Below, in pieces: positions 44,801 to 50,800 of a DNA stretch of 64,000 nucleotides; positions within the stretch are counted from its first letter, which is position 1, and every line of letters begins with the position of its first letter. This stretch comes from Rhodopirellula sp. P2 (GTDB lineage Bacteria > Planctomycetota > Planctomycetia > Pirellulales > Pirellulaceae): positions 2,461,001 to 2,525,000 of the forward strand of contig NZ_CP118225.1 of NCBI RefSeq assembly GCF_028768465.1, read 5' to 3'. A program made the position numbers and the translations under genes. The notes under the pieces were generated by a model that made no database searches, was not told where the DNA came from, and saw only the letters and a list, made by a program, of their open reading frames with translations.

Positions 44801-47800
44801 CCACGGGTTGATCTGCAAATTACTGAACGCAATCCCGTTGACCGTTCGCGCGCCGTCGCCGACGGACAACCCACTGTCGAATTGCATCTCAATCGCCGAG
44901 CGACCGTTGTAGAACACATTCGCGGGCTTGATCGTTTGTCCGTCCAACTGCAATGCGTAGAGCCAGCCGTCTTGTGTGGCAGCGAAGATGACTTGCTGCA
45001 GGCGGCCGTCTTCCACCGTTTGCGGGCCAAACGACATGCTCTCGAAGACGGGGTGTCGTTGGCCAGTGGTGAAGTCAAAGGGAGCCGTGAAGTGGTTCGC
45101 GTCAGCAACCACACGACCATAGTAAGTCGTCGGAATGACGCGGTTGTAGGCTTCCAATTCCGGGTTGTCTTGCGGGGCCGGAATGGTGTTGTTGGGATCA
45201 AATCCGTGAATCCCACCGAGGTCGGTCGTTGCCAGGAAAGTTTCAATTCCAAGGCCCGATGGCGTGTACGCCAAACCAGTGATGTCACCTCCGTCGGCAC
45301 CGGTGTCATAAATGAATCCGGTGTCGATCACACCATGCTCAACATCGGGGGATGTTGTGCCGTAGAACGATTGGTAGGGAATCGTGCCGTCGAAGCCACG
45401 GTGGGTGTTCGCGTTGGTGCTACCCAGGGAAGTGATCTGACCATTCGATGCAACCGCTTGATACAAAATGTTGCGGGTCAGTTCATCCGGGATTTCGCCT
45501 CGGCGACCGGTGTTGTCACGTTCCCCCACCAAGAAGAATCGTTCGTTGTCACTGACGGCGGACGTGTTGATGCTGGTGCCGGACGGGCCAGGCTGGAATG
45601 CCATGGCGTGAATGTCCAGTTGAGCGTTGTCATCGCCTTCCAAATCGGTGCCGGCTTGGTTGTCACGTTGGAAAGAGATTCCATCGTCACCAGCGCTGTT
45701 GGCTGCGGCATTGAATGGGCTGATGTTCAGGAAGTTCCCGACGTTCCCATTGTTCTCTGGTCCACTTTGCGGCCCCAGACTGTAGGAGAACAGCTCGCCG
45801 TCGCGACGGATGGCAAGGTCACCTGTTGGTTGGCCCGATTGACCGATCAAACGATCGACTTGTCCGGTGAACGGATTCACGCTGACCAGCACGCTGTTGT
45901 TGTTGCCTGAAATCGCTCCGTCCAGCGAAACAAACAATCGAATGTCGTCAAACGAATAGGGGACGATGGAGACGTCGTCGAAAATGGGTTCGACGATGGG
46001 AGCTTCGGCGGCGTACTCAAGGGACCGAGTTTCAAAATCACGGAACTCGTCCGAGTCGATGACTGTGCTGCTTCCACCGAGAGTGTCCTCGGCGATCCGA
46101 CGCACCGAATTGATCGGCATCAAACGGGTCAATGGGTTGGCCGAGTTCGGGTTGAAGAACTGGTCCAATGCCTGTGGGACGGCAACCTCACCGGAGACGG
46201 CGACGTAGTACGTTCCTTCGGGCAGTTCGACAGGTCCGATGTAGGCATCCAGGACGCCGGCCGAGCCGCCATCCAAGTTGGCCATGTCAACTCCCTCGAG
46301 CGGACGGCCTTGGTCGTCGGCGATGTTGGAGTCACGGCTGTGCAGGATCAATTGCCCTGCTGCGTTGTAGACCGAGATGGATGAGTTGACTCGGCCCAAC
46401 GCATCGGCGTAATCGATGTCGAATGTCGTGGTGACAAAACGGTTTTCGCTGTCAAAAACGTCCGGTGAAATTTGTTGAGCGAACAAATCCACTCGGTAAA
46501 CGTCGACGTCTTCGATGCGCACATCCAAGTTGGTCGAATCAATGTTTCCAATTTCACCTGAGATGACCAGTGACCCACGGTCGGAGGTCAGCAGGTTGCC
46601 GACCGTCTGAGCATTCCCTGTGGTGAATCCAAGCCGATTGTTCTCGGTTTCAAGTGTTCGTTCATCGCCACTGTTGCGATTCGCTGGGGTTGGGTCGATG
46701 TACCGAACCTCTTCACCCACGTCACCCACCAATGGCGAGTGCAGCGGAGCGCCGGTGACGGCAATCGCGTCGGTGGCGTAGCGAATGTCGGCCAACTGGA
46801 CCGTTGAGCCGGCAGTTTCATCAGTTTCACGCAAACGCAAAGACAGCTGGTATTGGCCATCGGTCTTTTGGTTCAGGGTGCGAACACGAACGTAGTACGT
46901 GTTGTCACGCTGGGTGTCGCCCGGCAAGACGACTCGGAATCCGGCGTCCAAGGCATTGGGGGACTCGACGGAGCCTGTTCCCAATTGATAGAGCGGTCGG
47001 ACGTCGTCGACCGAAACACCATTGGGCAGATTGGGGTTGGCGTACAGTTTCGATTGATCGGTGGTCGAGACCGACGCGTCGGTGAGTTCAGAGAAGCTGT
47101 TGTTGCTGCTGGCAACCACGTCTTCGTTGACGTTGATCAGTTCCACCACGGTGTCCAGGCCGAAGGATGTTTCATCGATATCGATGAACAGTTCGGTGCC
47201 ACCGGTTGCCGTGAACCGATAGACGTCTTGGTCCTGAGGGGTCGCCAAGGTTCCTCGAACGTTGAATCCGAGTCGCTCGTTTTCGTCGCCTGCGTATTCG
47301 TGTTGCGCCAGGTCACCAATGACTTGCGCGTCATCCGGGGTAGCATTGATCGTGATGTCCGATGCCAAGGCACGCTCGTTTTCGAGCACGTAGGCAACGT
47401 TGCGATCGTTGACATAGGCCTGCAACTGCAGTCCCTGCCAATCGCCTGCGGCTGGATCGGTGGCGTTGGCCGCGGTTTGCAGCAGCGCGCGTCCGTCGGG
47501 TGTGTACCCCGCGCCCACGGTCTCATCGTTGAGGCTGGTCAAGACAACCGGGTTGCCTGGCGTTCCGATGACTTGCAGTGTGCCACCGATGCGATCGGTG
47601 ATGTCCAGCGGACGTCCGCTGCCGATCAAGGTTCCGTTGGGGCCGAACTTGACGACCAGGCTTTGACCCACGTCGCTTTTCAGTCGCAAGGCACCGTAGA
47701 AGTGGTTGGTCATCGAGACCACCGAACCTTCGACGATGTGGACGATGTCGGTGTCGTCCCAGACGCTGTCGGTGGTGATGATTTCACTACGGACACGCAG

Positions 47801-50800
47801 TCCGTTGAGCGTGTTGAGGTCCAACATGTTGCCCGCAATCAACGGGCCTTGGTTGTCCAGATCGGTCCCGATGATGCTGCTTGGGCCGGTCGAGCGGCCG
47901 GTGTCCAACACGTCATCGAAGTTCAGGGCATCGGGGTTGATGCTGATTGCGGCGCCTTCGTTGTTCGCAATCACGTTGTTCAAAATGACGGGCTGGCTGC
48001 CGCGAACAAAGATGACGGATTCGTCGTTGAAACCGCGACCTTCGCGGGTGCTGGTGCTGGCAAATCCATCGGCATTGCGAGTGAACGTTGAGTTGGCAAC
48101 ACGCACGTCGGCTTGGAGGATCTCCAAAGCATTGAATTCGGTGAATCCACCTTCGACGGGGCTGGTACCACCACCAAAACGAACTTCCGCAAAATCAAGG
48201 CTGGCCGTGGTGTCCTGACGGAAAATCAATCCGCCCCAATCACCAGGCGTGCCCGTGCTGGCACCATTGTTATTGCTGTCAAACGTTCCGCCGGCACCGT
48301 AGGTGTCGTCCGATCGCGAGGTGAAGATGACTTTGTTCCCATCGTCTCCTTCGGCGTAGAAGTCGGCACCAAAGGTGGCTTCGATTCGAGCCGATTCGGA
48401 TTTCACGATGATGCCCGGATCGATTGTCAATCGAGCATCGTATCGAGGCAGCAACTTGGTGCCGCCATCCACATCATTGCCAAGGGTTTCTCCGAGCAGC
48501 AAGTCTGCACGGAAGGTTGTCAGCCCGTTGTCCATGAAGCTGGTCTCATCCAGCATCAATCGAGCGACTAGCACGTATTCGCCCGTGATGGGTGTGGAGC
48601 GATACAGGTTGCGCCCCACGAAACCTTCGGCGGTTGGCGGCAAGTTGTTGAGGAAGATCCCATCGTTGCGAGCGACGACCTGCATCGCGCTTGCGGCGCT
48701 GGCACGGGATTCACCACCATAAGGGTCCACATAAGTCATGCGGTAATCGTAAGCCTGGTTCTCCATCAGTTGGCTGGTTCCGACCAATCCCGGAACCGTG
48801 TTGGTTGAGATGCCGCTGAGGTCAGGACTTTGTTCGCTGGTGAGAATTCCGCCTCGAGTCGTTCCGTCATCGAGATAGAACGTTGCGCGACGATCCAGTT
48901 GGGTCACTAGTTCATAGCGGATGACACCAACGGGAGCGGACAGATCGCGACGATAGAGATTACGACCGGCAAATTCACTTGGGGCCGACGGCAAATTGCT
49001 CAGACGCACTGCGCCGGTGGTGGAGGAAACCGATCGAGTCGGCAGGCTTGCCAGCGACTCATTTCCTTCGGTGGTGACATAGGTCATCACATAGTCGTAC
49101 AGGCCGTCCGCCAGCGAACCGCCAGCGGTCGATGTTTGAGCGGTGACGCTGAGGACATCCGGACGATCTTCCAGCAGCAACGGACCGCCGGGGTTGCCTT
49201 GGATGGTCAACACTTCGCTGATGGCGTGGACGATGTCATGGTCGTCGAAGCGACCGCTGACCGTCATCGGTTGCAGTTGGCCCGCAGCGGGGGTGTCCAC
49301 GCGAACGAACAACGCATTGATGGTGTTGTTGACCAACGTGTTGCCGGCGATTTCAGGACCGACGCGGCCGTAGTCGCTGGTGAACGAAGCGACCGACTGA
49401 TAACGCGGCGAGTGAAAGTTGGTTTCGCGGAAACTGTCAGGGTCCGCACTGATGGCAGCATCGGCGCTGTTCATGATCGTGTTGTAGATCAACGTCGGCC
49501 GACTCTCGTGCATTTGCAGAGGTGTCACGACGGGCGCGTTGGTGTCGATCTTGCCGCCACCATATTGCATGTTGGCGTGCGAGACGTAGTCCAAGAAGAT
49601 GCCCTCGGTTTCCCAAACGGGGCGACCTTCGGCAAAGTCGAAGTCGTTGCGGAATTCAACACCAGCCCAGTGTCCGGTCGATGGGACGGTTGGCAGCGGG
49701 TTGTTGTCGATGCCAATGGTGGGATCGTCAAAGCTGGTGAAGAAGACTTCCCCGCCGTTGGTGGTGACTCCGTTGGAGTCAACCAAGACTGGCGTTCCCA
49801 ACACTTGAAGGGCTGCCAAGGAGCGATCTTCATCGACCGATTCGCTGCCGACGCTGATCTTTGCGGTCCGCAATTTCAGGATCGCACCCGCGTCGACCAT
49901 CACGGTGACGCCCTTGGGGACTTCAAAGACATCGCCGTCTGCCAAGGCCCGGTCACCCGTGCCGCCACGACCGATTTCGTAAGCCGGGTTGTCCTCGACG
50001 GTGGAGATCAGATTGTCGGCACCCGCACTTGGGAGCAAGCGAACGATGTCACCAGGCTCAGCCAATTCGAAGGCACGGCTGATCGTTTTCAGAGGCGTGG
50101 CAAAGCTACCGTCGTTGGTGTCGTCACCATCGGCGTCTTTGACCACGTACAGCACGCGTGGTTCGTCGGCGGCGGAAACTTCGCGAGCCGTTCGGAACCA
50201 GAAGTTGAATTCGCCACCTTCGACGCCGTCGGCATCGCCGTCCAAACGTGAACCGGCGGTGTCGGTGATCGTGTTGTTGCTGTCAGGTTTGAACGTGACA
50301 CGCAATTGGTAGGTGCCTTCGGTGCGTCCACCCAGTGCGCTGCCTTCGACTTCACCGTTGTAGGCATCGTTGCCTGTGCTGCTGACACCCAGAACGTAAT
50401 CGCCGGCGCTGACATCGACCGATACCAGCGAGTCGTTGCTGAAGAAGTCGTCATTCGATGCGACCAATTCGTACGTGATCGGGTTGGAACCGGAGGCCGG
50501 AACAACTCGGTACAGTTGAACGAGTGTGTCCAGCAGGCTGCTGTCTTCCAGACGCTGTGCAAACGTTTCGGCAGTGATGCGACCGGTTTCGGCAACGCTG
50601 AACGAGTAGAAATCAACGTCGTCGCTTTCCGGGCGATGCAGCGCTTGGCCCAGCGTGATGTCGCTTTGGCTGAGGAATTCAGGTTCGGTCGGCAAGTTGG
50701 GGAAGGCGTTGCCGGCAAAGTCGCTGAAGAATTCCGAATTGGGTTCATCGGGGCTGGAGCCACCCGCCGCGACACCATCGGGTTGTTCGAACAAATCTCC